This document shows positions 55,160 through 63,439 of a stretch of 64,000 bases of DNA, piece by piece. Each line of letters begins with the position of its first letter. Within the stretch, counting starts at the first letter, position 1. Under the pieces are notes generated by a model. It was not told the origin of the DNA. It saw only the letters and a list, made by a program, of their open reading frames with translations, and did no database searches. This stretch comes from Spirometra erinaceieuropaei. Taxonomy: Eukaryota; Platyhelminthes; Cestoda; Diphyllobothriidea; Diphyllobothriidae. The stretch covers positions 153,194 through 217,193 of the forward strand of contig CACRXP010000625.1 in NCBI GenBank assembly GCA_902702965.1. Direction: 5' to 3'. A program made the position numbers and the translations under genes.

Positions 55160-56460
55160 TACCAGACGCCTGATGGTTGCCTCCGGTCTGTGTGCAACTC
55201 CAAACCCAAGTGGTGCGAGATGGCGGCCAACAGCTTTCGAAACGTTCTTGACATACGGAAGCGCTCGCCAAATTTGGTGTCCGTGCGGTTAGGCCTTTCG
55301 ACGCTTTTTCGTTTGCACCAGTTGACGAAGTTGCACGGGTAGCCATTGACTTTGAAGACCCGTCGGAGGTATTTTAGTTCGGCAATTTTGTCTTCCGGCT
55401 CACTGCAGTGCGTTTCGACACGCCGATAGAGCGTCCTTACACAACTGCGTTTGTGGCTGATTGGGTGGTTACTGTTGAAGTTCAGTACTTGCATCGTATT
55501 TGTCGCTTTCCTGAACACTTTGGTCTTTAGTCCACCACAATCTTTCGGGCATACGAGGACATCCAAGAAGGCCAGCTGGTTGTTCTCTTCCTGCTCCATC
55601 GTAAATTGTGCGTCCAGGAAGACCGCATTCAGATGTCCCTTGAATGTCAGCAGTTGATCCCGGTCGACAACGACGAAGGTATCATCCACATACCGGGCCC
55701 AGAAATTCGGTCTGTGATGTTGCAAGACCAGCGATTCTAACCGTTGCAGGACGGCATCGACGATGCATCCCGAAATCGGCGAACCCACCGCTGTGCCCTT
55801 CACCTGTTCGTAGATTGTCCCGTCGAGCGTGAAGTACGTCCTGAAACAGAGCTTCAGGAGCTGAAGGACTCGGGTGTGTCCAAGACGATTCTCCGTTTTA
55901 TCGTATCTTCTTTGTAGAAGCAGCTCGACTTTCTCGAACGCCAGGTCCTGGGGAATAGAAGTAAAAGGGGATGTAACATCAAAAGATACCATAACCTCAT
56001 TTGGATGGGGGCTTACACCGTCGAGTTTTTCCAGGAATTGTGCTGACGAAGAGACCAAGGTGTCTGACTCAGCGGTCAGGAACATGAGACGCCGGAACAG
56101 CCACTTAGTCAGTCCGTACGTTGGAGTACCTTTGAGCGACACGATGAGTCGGAGAGGAGCGTCGTCTTTGTGCAACTTAGGGAGGCCATAGAATCGGGCC
56201 AAAGCCGTATCTCGGGGTCTCGCCATGCGTCTGTCGGTCGGTGTTATTGCACCTGAATTCTCCAAAGCCAACAACGTCGCATTAATTTCGCGTGCCAGCG
56301 CCTTTACAGGGTTCATTGCACACGGAACATAGAATTGTCGGTCCTCCAGTAGATCTTTAGCTTTTTGAAGGTAGTCTGTCCTGTCCAGTATAACCGCAGA
56401 GCGCTCCTTGTCCGCTGGCACAATAACCAGGTCTGTCGGTCTTGAGTTCTCTAAGCGCAT
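55159..56460 (-). CDS. Penelope-like element, copy 2: reverse transcriptase frame
   Basis: 433 codons. It has LVIVPADKERSAVILDR, RFYGLPKLHKDDAPLRLIV, MVSFDVTSPFTSIPQDLAF, GTAVGSPISGCIVDAVL, the catalytic FWARYVDDTFVVV, LAFLDVLV and a C-terminal helical region. PLE RTs are related to telomerase and prime at chromosomal nicks made by the GIY-YIG enzyme. The RT is uninterrupted here but ends about 35 codons after the frame change described for the endonuclease. The start codon is nominal: the N-terminal part is in another frame at 56726-56460. Confidence 0.9.
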   Translation of the reverse strand: MRLENSRPTDLVIVPADKERSAVILDRTDYLQKAKDLLEDRQFYVPCAMNPVKALAREINATLLALENSGAITPTDRRMARPRDTALARFYGLPKLHKDDAPLRLIVSLKGTPTYGLTKWLFRRLMFLTAESDTLVSSSAQFLEKLDGVSPHPNEVMVSFDVTSPFTSIPQDLAFEKVELLLQRRYDKTENRLGHTRVLQLLKLCFRTYFTLDGTIYEQVKGTAVGSPISGCIVDAVLQRLESLVLQHHRPNFWARYVDDTFVVVDRDQLLTFKGHLNAVFLDAQFTMEQEENNQLAFLDVLVCPKDCGGLKTKVFRKATNTMQVLNFNSNHPISHKRSCVRTLYRRVETHCSEPEDKIAELKYLRRVFKVNGYPCNFVNWCKRKSVERPNRTDTKFGERFRMSRTFRKLLAAISHHLGLELHTDRRQPSGVW

Positions 56461-56726
56461 TACGTTTGACCTCGGGAAAGCACTTCCCGCGGCCTGTGGG
56501 CCATTAGGAGAGAAGACACTTGGTGTAGCATGAGGCTCTTAGTCTCCTCCGTTACCTCCATCTGACTAAGGATTGATTCCACTGCTGCAATCGTGTTAAC
56601 AAGTTTGGCGTCAGCCGTGTTGAATAAAGCTTCGTGCCGTAAAACCTGCACCTGATTCTTCGTCAGCTCCTTTGATAACAGGTTGTGCACCTGTTTGTCG
56701 TTTCTCGGCGACGTTGGATTGCGCAC
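56460..56726 (-). pseudogene. Penelope-like element, copy 2: N-terminal frame
   Basis: KQVHNLLSKELTKNQVQVL, FNTADAKLVNTIAAVESIL and a tail reading ASLL-like SSLLMAHRPREV, the usual PLE N-terminal order. It stops at 56460 and the RT continues in another frame. No 662-bp insertion is present here. Confidence 0.8.
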
Positions 56727-56759
56727 CGACTGACATTCATTTGGCGGTTATGAACGGTT

Positions 56760-57212
56760 AAACAACTCCCCTGCCTCTGAGGGATGTCCACTTTTCCATC
56801 TCTACGGTTTTTATTCTGGTCTGGATGGTGAAAAAACATTTTCGTTTTGACCTGGGAAAAGCCGTCTACCGAATCTCCGTTGTTCCAGAAAACACTCCAA
56901 AATCGGTGGTGACGACTCCATTTGGTCTTTTCGAGGTCGTCAGGTCGCCTTTTTGACTCCGTAACTCAGCCCAACCTTTCCAAGGTTTCATTAACGAAGT
57001 CCTCCGCTATTTACCTTTCATTTTTGCTCATGTCGATGATCTTTATTCGTAAGTTCCAGTAAAACGTTAACACACACACAACACCTACGTCTCCTTTTTG
57101 GGCAAGTGAGTCGATCCGACGTTTTCATCGACGCCTCCAAGAGCATTTTTGACGGACACTCGCTTTCGTTCCTAGAATACCGCGTAGATACTTTTACCGC
57201 TCGCTAATCATT
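56760..57212 (+). pseudogene. Ty3/Gypsy reverse transcriptase fragment, copy 2
   Basis: Counterpart of 46000-46435 with the same stops, including after VVRSPF and after the HVDD box. Not functional. Confidence 0.7.
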
Positions 57213-57214
57213 TT

Positions 57215-57352
57215 TAACGGACTACAAGTTCAGAAACTATGAATTGCATTCTGTACAGATTCTGCCTACCTCGTCTAAAATTCGTATGTAAATCTATTTC
57301 TACCTGCCTTGATGGGACCCCGACGGGTCTTTAATAAAAAATTATTATTATT
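57215..57352 (+). repeat. LINE 3' tail, copy 2
   Basis: Counterpart of 46440-46573, ending in an ATT repeat immediately before the BEL/Pao target site. Confidence 0.7.
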
Positions 57353-57379
57353 ACAGGAGGCGTTAGTGTTGAACACTAC

Positions 57380-57704
57380 TGTGGGATTCTTTGCTAACAA
57401 AGTGACGCGTATAAGCCAAAACAGCTTTCGGTGTTTATACGATACTATTGATAGAATAAAGTAATAATGAAAAAACGTACAAACCTCAACAATGGATACC
57501 CTGGACAAAGAATTCCTTTGTTAATGTTCGAGCAGATCGAATTCCCAGCTCAAGGTCAGAATACAAAATTAGTTAATTAAAAGAACGCCGATCGCGCTCA
57601 AAAAGGTTACAAAAGGGGAAGGGGATTGTCAACAGGGGCCAAATGTGGAAGCACTTGAGAGGAGGGCGTGGAGAATTCCAAGCGTTGACCGGCTGGATAC
57701 AACA
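57380..57704 (-). repeat. BEL/Pao 3' LTR
   Basis: 325 bp, TG...CA bounded, matched by the partial LTR at 59717-59890. Confidence 0.88.
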
Positions 57705-57743
57705 CCGCCCGCCAATTCTCCACGTCCGGCTCTTGTAAACGTT

Positions 57744-59663
57744 CTACGTGTTTGGAGGTATACGGCTGCTCTGACCCTCAAGTAGACAAATCTTTCTAAC
57801 GTCCCTTTTTAAGAGACCGCCCGCCGTCCTAATATATACCGTCCTAACGAGGCCGTCGCGACTCCTTTCGCACCTATCTATTACTCCCAAAGGCCAATTC
57901 TCACGAGCTGTGCGCTCGCCAGAAACTAAAACAACATCACCTGGTTTCAGTTCCACGACTTCTCTTGTCCATTTTGTTCTTTTCTGCAGACTTGGAAGAT
58001 ATTCTTTTACCCATCGTCTCCAGAACACGCCAGCGAGGTAGTGCACTTGTTTCCATCCAGCGTGGTACCGTGCCACCAATTCGTCACCGCTAGGCAGCAC
58101 TGGACAGTTCCTCATCAACAATAAGCTATTCGGGGTAAGCGGTTCCAAGTCGTTGCTGTCTGATGTTAGCGAGACAAGCAGTCTATTATTCAATATACGT
58201 TCAGCCTGCACGAAGAGGGTGCCGAGCTGTTCGTCAGTTAGGGACTGCTCCTTACAGAGGGCAAGAAGAATCCGTCGTAGAGACCTGATCATTCGTTCCC
58301 AGATGCCTCCCCGATGGCTGGCAGCGGGTGGGTTAAAATGCCACTGTATCTCTAGAGTTAGCAGTTGGTCCGACACTCTCTTTTGGTCCCAATTGTGTAA
58401 GTCCTTTCGGAGTTCTGCTACCGCTCCAACAAAATTGGTTCCGTTGTCACTGTAGATGTCAGTGGGACGTCCGCGTCTACTCACGAATCTCATCAGACAC
58501 TGAACAAAAGAATTCGTGGTCAGACTGGTGGCTATCTCAAGATGAACGGCTCTCGTCTGTAAGCAGCTAAACACACAACCATAGCGTTTCTCCGAAGATC
58601 GTCCGCGTTTGACCATCAACGGACCAAAATAGTCCACTCCAACGCACTTGAAAGGATACCAACCGACTTCTGTTCTATCTAAGGGAAGCGGGGACATCAT
58701 CTGCCCCTGAAGTTGTCGAAATTTACGTCTGCAAAGTAAGCATCTACCGATGACACGTTTGACAGAAGCGGTTCCTTTTAGAATCCAGAACTTTTGGCGG
58801 ATTGCACCTAGAACTTGGGCTGTCCCACAATGGCCTTCCAATTCATGAAAGTAATGTATGATTAATTCCGTCACGGGATGATTGTATGGGAGGATTGACG
58901 GGTGTTTTAACGATTCACAAAAATTTGAGTAGTTCAGACGACCACCAACGCACATTACTCCTTCAATCAAAACCGGACATAACTTTCTCAGGCCAATATT
59001 TCTCACAGACTTTCTTTTCTGGCAATCTGCTGGTGTAGACTGCAGAATATCCAATTCTGCTGAAAAGTGTTTCCTTTGTATAAGCTTTATCAAGTTAATG
59101 CTAGCCTGGCGCATTTCGGATACTCGGATAGGACCCAACATCAGCGTCTGCTTAGGTGTCTTGCCAGTGGTGACTCTGATGTACTGCTTGAAACGCAGGA
59201 GCCAGACCACAGCCCTTTGTAGCCTTGTCCAACTTGAAAAATGCATAACTAATTCGTCTAAACCATCACATTGATTTAATACATGAACTTGGGCTGTTGT
59301 CCTCTTGAATTCCAAGTCTTCAGGTTGTCCTACGGGAGGTTGTACAAACCATTCGCCTTCAGGTTGAACTAAAAATTCCGGACCGTCCAACCATCTACGT
59401 ACCAGCGCAAGGTTGCACGTACCTCGAGAAGCAATGTCTGCTGGGTTGATGTCCGAACTCACGTATCTCCACTGAGAGGTCGCAGACAGATCATGTATAA
59501 CCGTCAGTCGGTTGGCCACAAATGTGCAGAACCTGGTTGATTCATTGTGTATATAATAAAGGACTATCATAGAATCGGTCCAGAACGTTATTGTTTGGAA
59601 GTACCTATCGGTGCTTGAGCGGATGAGATCAGCCACGCGCACAGCCAGAGTAGCAGCTGCCAA
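57744..59663 (-). CDS. BEL/Pao polyprotein, C-terminal part (RNase H end, integrase, DUF5641)
   Basis: 639 codons open to the left edge of the N gap. The N-terminal part is the RNase H end typical of Pao elements (TFWTDSMIVLYYIH and NPADIASRGT). The integrase has an H-H-C-C finger (HELEGHCGTAQ, GRCLLCRR) and a DDE core with VGVDYFGP, IYSDNGTNFVGA and the glutamate in GGIWERMIRSL. The C-terminal DUF5641 domain contains WRRWVKEYLPSL and LKPGDVVLV. The visible frame has no stop or frameshift. The polyprotein start and upstream domains are missing because of the gap at 59675-59716, so the methionine at 59663 is internal. Confidence 0.93.
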   Translation of the reverse strand: MAAATLAVRVADLIRSSTDRYFQTITFWTDSMIVLYYIHNESTRFCTFVANRLTVIHDLSATSQWRYVSSDINPADIASRGTCNLALVRRWLDGPEFLVQPEGEWFVQPPVGQPEDLEFKRTTAQVHVLNQCDGLDELVMHFSSWTRLQRAVVWLLRFKQYIRVTTGKTPKQTLMLGPIRVSEMRQASINLIKLIQRKHFSAELDILQSTPADCQKRKSVRNIGLRKLCPVLIEGVMCVGGRLNYSNFCESLKHPSILPYNHPVTELIIHYFHELEGHCGTAQVLGAIRQKFWILKGTASVKRVIGRCLLCRRKFRQLQGQMMSPLPLDRTEVGWYPFKCVGVDYFGPLMVKRGRSSEKRYGCVFSCLQTRAVHLEIATSLTTNSFVQCLMRFVSRRGRPTDIYSDNGTNFVGAVAELRKDLHNWDQKRVSDQLLTLEIQWHFNPPAASHRGGIWERMIRSLRRILLALCKEQSLTDEQLGTLFVQAERILNNRLLVSLTSDSNDLEPLTPNSLLLMRNCPVLPSGDELVARYHAGWKQVHYLAGVFWRRWVKEYLPSLQKRTKWTREVVELKPGDVVLVSGERTARENWPLGVIDRCERSRDGLVRTVYIRTAGGLLKRDVRKICLLEGQSSRIPPNT

Positions 59664-59674
59664 CTCTAAACGTG

Positions 59675-59716
59675 NNNNNNNNNNNNNNNNNNNNNNNNNN
59701 NNNNNNNNNNNNNNNN
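59675..59716. other. Assembly gap (42 N) inside the BEL/Pao element
   Basis: The polyprotein is cut on one side and the LTR on the other, so several kilobases are likely missing. Confidence 1.
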
Positions 59717-59890
59717 AGCAGATCGAATTCCCAGCTCAAGGTCAGAATACAAAATTAGTTAATTAAAAGAACGCCGATCGCGCTCAAAAAGGTTACAAAA
59801 GGGGAAGGGGATTGTCAACAGGGGCCAAATGTGGAAGCACTTGAGAGGAGGGCGTGGATAATTCCAAGCGTTGACCGGCTGGATACAACA
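59717..59890 (-). repeat. BEL/Pao 5' LTR (partial)
   Basis: 174 bp matching 57531-57704 with one difference seen (GTGGATAATTCC versus GTGGAGAATTCC). Confidence 0.88.
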
Positions 59891-59895
59891 ACTAC

Positions 59896-60669
59896 CAAGG
59901 GCCTTCCAGCAATCAATGTAGGCGGCTTGCACGGTGTGTTTTTCATCGAGGACTCCTGTCCGGCTTAGTATCGTATAAAGAAAATTTGTTACACACTATC
60001 TCCCCTCACAAAGGCCGTATTGCTGAGTATACAAGAAATTGTGGGTTTCCAAATCATTCATCAAATTGTGGTCTCCTCCATTACTTTGCAGTGGACTGAT
60101 GTTGGGATGACGGGTCTGGTTTTAGTTGCAAGTGCTCCACTATCACTTGTACGAATCGGTATAATATGCACTATTTTCCTATTCATGGGGAGGGTTCCAG
60201 TATCGACCGATTTCTAGTACATGACGGATAATGGCTTAGCCAGTTCTCGAGCAAGTTCAATGAGCAGCTTTGCTACAATCTTGTCCAGAGTAATGGATTT
60301 GTATTCTTCCAAAGTGTTTAGTACTTCGAAAGTCGCATCGTCTCAACACACAGTATTTTCAATAATTGTCGCCCCATGCTCTCTTGTCTTGGTAGAACGA
60401 AATCCGCTCCTCTTGTAATAACAGGCTGGAAAAGCTGTGAACAATGCTCAGCTTCGCATGTGCGGCTAGGTACCTCGAGACCTTCATTAGCCCTCATTAC
60501 AGTGATCGGGTTTCTGTTACATGTGTCCTTCTGAAAATATCTGCAGAGGAATCAAAATTCTAACGGTTCAACGGAAAGAAATATATTTGAAATCTCATCA
60601 TCTTTTGAAAAGTACGCCTCAAGCCATGTTTTTCTAAATTTCGTATTCTTTCTTTGCTTCCGCAAAACG
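59896..60669 (-). pseudogene. LINE 'B'-family RT fragment, copy 2, 3' part
   Basis: Same degraded fragment as 46600-47380. It is split from its 5' part (61098-61640) by the SINE at 60682-61085. Confidence 0.7.
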
Positions 60670-60681
60670 TCTTTCACAGTC

Positions 60682-61085
60682 AGAATGGTATTACCGACAA
60701 AGACAAGGGAGACTGGAATGGCCATTTCTGGCTTATTAGCCGTCTTCAGCGTCGGTGAGCGCCCCCTACCATTGTATATTCCCGATCGAACACCGACGGG
60801 GCAACGGGCTCGTGGCCCGGTGGGTAGAGGCGTGGACTTCTAAACCAACAGGTCGCGAGTTCGAGGCTCGGGTGTTCCACACTTCGGGCTTGGGTATGGC
60901 TGGCTGACGACTGCTAGTAAGCCAGAAATGGCCATTCCAGTCTTCCTTGTCTTTGTCGGTAATACCATTCTGCCTATATATCATGCGCCGCTGTGCGGCT
61001 GCTGGTTGGGCTCGAGAGAGAGCCCTTAAGGCACAACGGAACGAGTGAGTTCCGTATGAACGATCGGTGAGCGCCCCCCACACCA
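60682..61085 (+). mobile_element. tRNA-derived SINE with an inverted 5' segment
   Basis: Flanked by 12-bp target duplications TCTTTCACAGTC (60670-60681 and 61086-61097). The tRNA-like head (about 60805-60880) has an A-box-like TGGCCCGGTGGG and a B-box-like GAGTTCGAGGCTC with CTTCTAA in the anticodon-loop position. The body contains AAGCCAGAAATGGCCATTCC. The first 60 bases are the reverse complement of the body segment 60917-60973, so the insertion is a rearranged copy. The GGTGAGCGCCCCC word occurs both at 60753 and at 61066. Confidence 0.8.
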
Positions 61086-61097
61086 TCTTTCACAGTC

Positions 61098-61640
61098 TCG
61101 CCTCCTTTTTGACTTCCTTTGTTCGATCGCGCGTTAGCTGCTGAGGTAGGTTTGTTTTTTGGGTCTTGACAACAGAGAGTGGATGTTCGTTAGGTCAACG
61201 AACTTTCTTTAAATGACTTCCAGTCCTCGGTAACGTTTTCATGGAAGAGGACATCCCAGTCTCTCCGTAATGCGTCAGCTCCCATCTGACGAAATCCTTC
61301 TTGATATAGATTTGACATCATTTCGTTTATTGCCTATGGTACAATGTACAGACAGTACTTTCATAGAAGTACCGCATGATCACTTCGACTAAGCGAAGGC
61401 AGGCAGCATACCTCGCCTATATGGTGAGGATCTTTTGTGAAGAGAAAATCAGGATAACTAGCCTACCGTCCTCAACGCGTTGTCGTTGGAAATAAGACAT
61501 ACTATGAGAGACGAACTCCAAGCGTAGTCTTTAGGAGGCGGCGATCAAATGCACACTTACAGCACGTCGTTTGCACATTGTTCAATCGAATGCCGGGTGC
61601 ACTGAGGCCACGTCGCAGAAGTAAGCAGTTTGCCCCTTAA
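61098..61640 (-). pseudogene. LINE 'B'-family fragment, 5' part (endonuclease to RT linker)
   Basis: On the plus strand it matches the 40830-41260 region of LINE 'B' (words like ACATCCCAGTCT and CCGCATGATCACTTCGAC). All frames are broken. Confidence 0.7.
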
Positions 61641-61726
61641 AGTCCTAGTTCTAAATGCCAAACCTGGCTTAATAAGATGCCTTTGCTTCGGACTCATGTG
61701 TTAGCCCACTCTTCCAATATTTTTTT

Positions 61727-61961
61727 TACGATTCACATTGACCCAACTGTGAAAAAAATCAGTGCCTTGGTGGGATTTGAACTCATGACAGCAAGGAGAG
61801 GCTTTGGCACAGCCAACGCACTAACCACCTGAGCTATGAGGCCCCGCCGGACGACGCGAGTTTAATCACATTTGGGCCAAGTTACCCGCCTAACCTACTG
61901 CAACATCTGGAATCCACCAAATCTGATACAGTAAGCTGACTGTCCAAGCAGGGCAGATGTC
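61727..61961 (-). mobile_element. tRNA-like repeat, left arm of an inverted pair
   Basis: On the minus strand it reads GCCTCATAGCTCAGGTGG (A box) and GAGTTCAAATCCCACC (B box), similar to a tRNA. The anticodon arm is not canonical and other repeat sequence continues on both sides. It is inverted relative to 61978-62257 and complementary over about 220 bp. Confidence 0.7.
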
Positions 61962-61977
61962 AAAACACCTCTGAATT

Positions 61978-62257
61978 AAGTGAACATGGTAGTCATCTGG
62001 TGGATTCTAGGTGAATTACTCCTGCTTGGGCAGTCAAGTTACTGTATCAGATTTGAGTGGATTCCAGATTTTGCAGTAGGTTAGGCGGGTAACTTGACCC
62101 AGATGTGATTAAAATCGCGTCGTCCGGTGTGGCCTCATAGCTCAGATGATTAGAGCGTTGGCTGTAGAAAAGCCTTCCCCTTACTGCGTGAGTTCGAATC
62201 CCACCGAAGCACTGAGTTTTTCATAGTTGGATCAAAGTGAATTATTTTAAATCTGCA
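61978..62257 (+). mobile_element. tRNA-like repeat, right arm, with 16-bp target duplication
   Basis: Flanked by AAAACACCTCTGAATT at 61962-61977 and 62258-62273. It contains GCCTCATAGCTCAGATG (A box) and GAGTTCGAATCCCACC (perfect B box) with the tRNA-like part towards its right end (62127-62215). The anticodon arm pairs poorly, so I do not call it a functional tRNA gene. Confidence 0.75.
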
Positions 62258-62274
62258 AAAACACCTCTGAATTG

Positions 62275-62560
62275 TTATAAATGACAGTTCGACCGTCGAT
62301 CCCGAAGATGTCCGCCACACGCTACACAGCAAAATTCAGCAGACACGGTGACTTGCGCGCGAACTAGTCTACAGTGAATGTAGACTTGCGCGACATCTAC
62401 CGAACTCCCTGTTGCCAACTCCCCGCCTGGGCCCGGTGTCAAGACAGAGTCAGGAAGACCGGAGGTGCAGGAGGGCGCAGGTGGCTGGCGAGGCCGGACA
62501 GGTACCTAGGCGTGCCACCACACCTCCTGGTCCACAACATACACTTGACCAGGATTTTTC
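62275..62560 (-). repeat. Dispersed repeat X, copy 3 (inverted)
   Basis: Read on the minus strand it matches 6530-6815: ATCCTGGTCAAGTGTATG, GTTGTGGACCAGG, ACGCCTAGGTA, GACACCGGGCC, TTCGGTAGATG and GCGCAAGTCTAC, ending at CGGTCGAACTGTC. Several plus-strand frames overlap it but have no coding signature. Confidence 0.7.
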
Positions 62561-63430
62561 ACCACCAACAACAACAACACCCCAACGGGGGTCAGAAGGA
62601 CGAGGATGACTGTGCAGCCATGCCCACCACCTGTATACCTAGCGGGAGCGAAAGTGCATCTAACAGCAGGGAACCGGATGTCAGAAGACTGCCGGCGCAT
62701 ACCAGGCTGCGAGGGCCATGGTTTGCTGAAGCTGGCATAGCACACGCTTTTAGACGTTTTGAGACGTAGACAGCACCTTCCGTAGTTGACTCCAAACTCT
62801 CTTTTCTGGACTGAACTTACATTCTAAATGATCGTCAAAAGAGCCGCGGCGGGGATAATGCATCTGAGTTAGGCAAAAATCTGCATCTCTGAAGCTAAAC
62901 CTACCGGAGTTTTCCGCAGTAGAAATGCTTGCTTCGAGCTGCCTCAAAAAACAAGTACGTTTTTCTAACGTTGACTGCGTCTGCCGCCCACTAAACGCCA
63001 CTGAGGATTTCGGCCTTTGACACTCGCAGGCATTTCATGCCGCGGCCAAATCAAACATTAAGTATCAGTTTGTTGTGGGTGACTTTAATCTTCCTTAAAT
63101 CTGCCGACTGATTGATCGGTTAGACAAAAGAGGATGTGCCGACATACTAACGCAAAAGGCCTGAAGGCAGGTGAGGCGGACGCTGAGAGTGGAGTGCGCG
63201 CTAAGTAAGTGCAGGGCTCTGCGACAGGTCAAGCCCCACACCAATCGTTTTAACGTGGTCTGATGATTTGGTTATGACATAATTTGAAGAAAGCGAGATC
63301 GCTACTATTCAAGTCCTCTTCGCTCTGATCTAATTCACCGGCTAGTTGCCTTCACAAGTAAATCATTTAAAGTTGCGAAAATGCCCATGGAGCAATTCAG
63401 AAGAGCATTCGGCGAGCTTACGCGTGCTTT
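62561..63430. other. No gene recognised
   Basis: Short frames only. A weak FVVGDFNLP-like reading near 63070 (plus strand) hints at a LINE endonuclease remnant but is too short to name. Confidence 0.4.
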
Positions 63431-63439
63431 GGGTAAATT

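Larger units (their letters stand above)
57380..59890 (-). mobile_element. BEL/Pao LTR retrotransposon (internal part mostly hidden by a gap)
   Basis: The LTRs begin TGTTGTATCC and end GAATCCCACA on the minus strand. Target duplication ACTAC lies at 57375-57379 and 59891-59895. The empty site occurs once in copy 1 (46595-46599, GAACACTACCAAGGG). The 3' LTR (57380-57704, 325 bp) and the visible part of the 5' LTR (59717-59890) differ at one of 174 positions by eye, so insertion is recent. A purine-rich tract (GAGAATTGGCGGGCGG) precedes the 3' LTR. Capsid, protease and reverse transcriptase regions are not in the sequence; they presumably fall in the 42-N gap. Confidence 0.9.
47813..60725. repeat. 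Large duplicated block, copy 2
   Basis: Same order and orientation as 23064-47429. It lacks the four insertions of copy 1 and has a BEL/Pao insertion (57380-59890). The core is about 10.40 kb. Confidence 0.9.

Noticed and set aside
60766..61086. 106-codon minus-strand frame across the SINE
   Set aside because: It spans the SINE head and body; similar frames appear wherever this SINE occurs and have no protein family signature.
61755..61845. Possible functional tRNA genes (also 62127-62215 and 60805-60880)
   Set aside because: A and B boxes are good, but anticodon arms are not canonical and all lie in repeats with target duplications or inverted copies.
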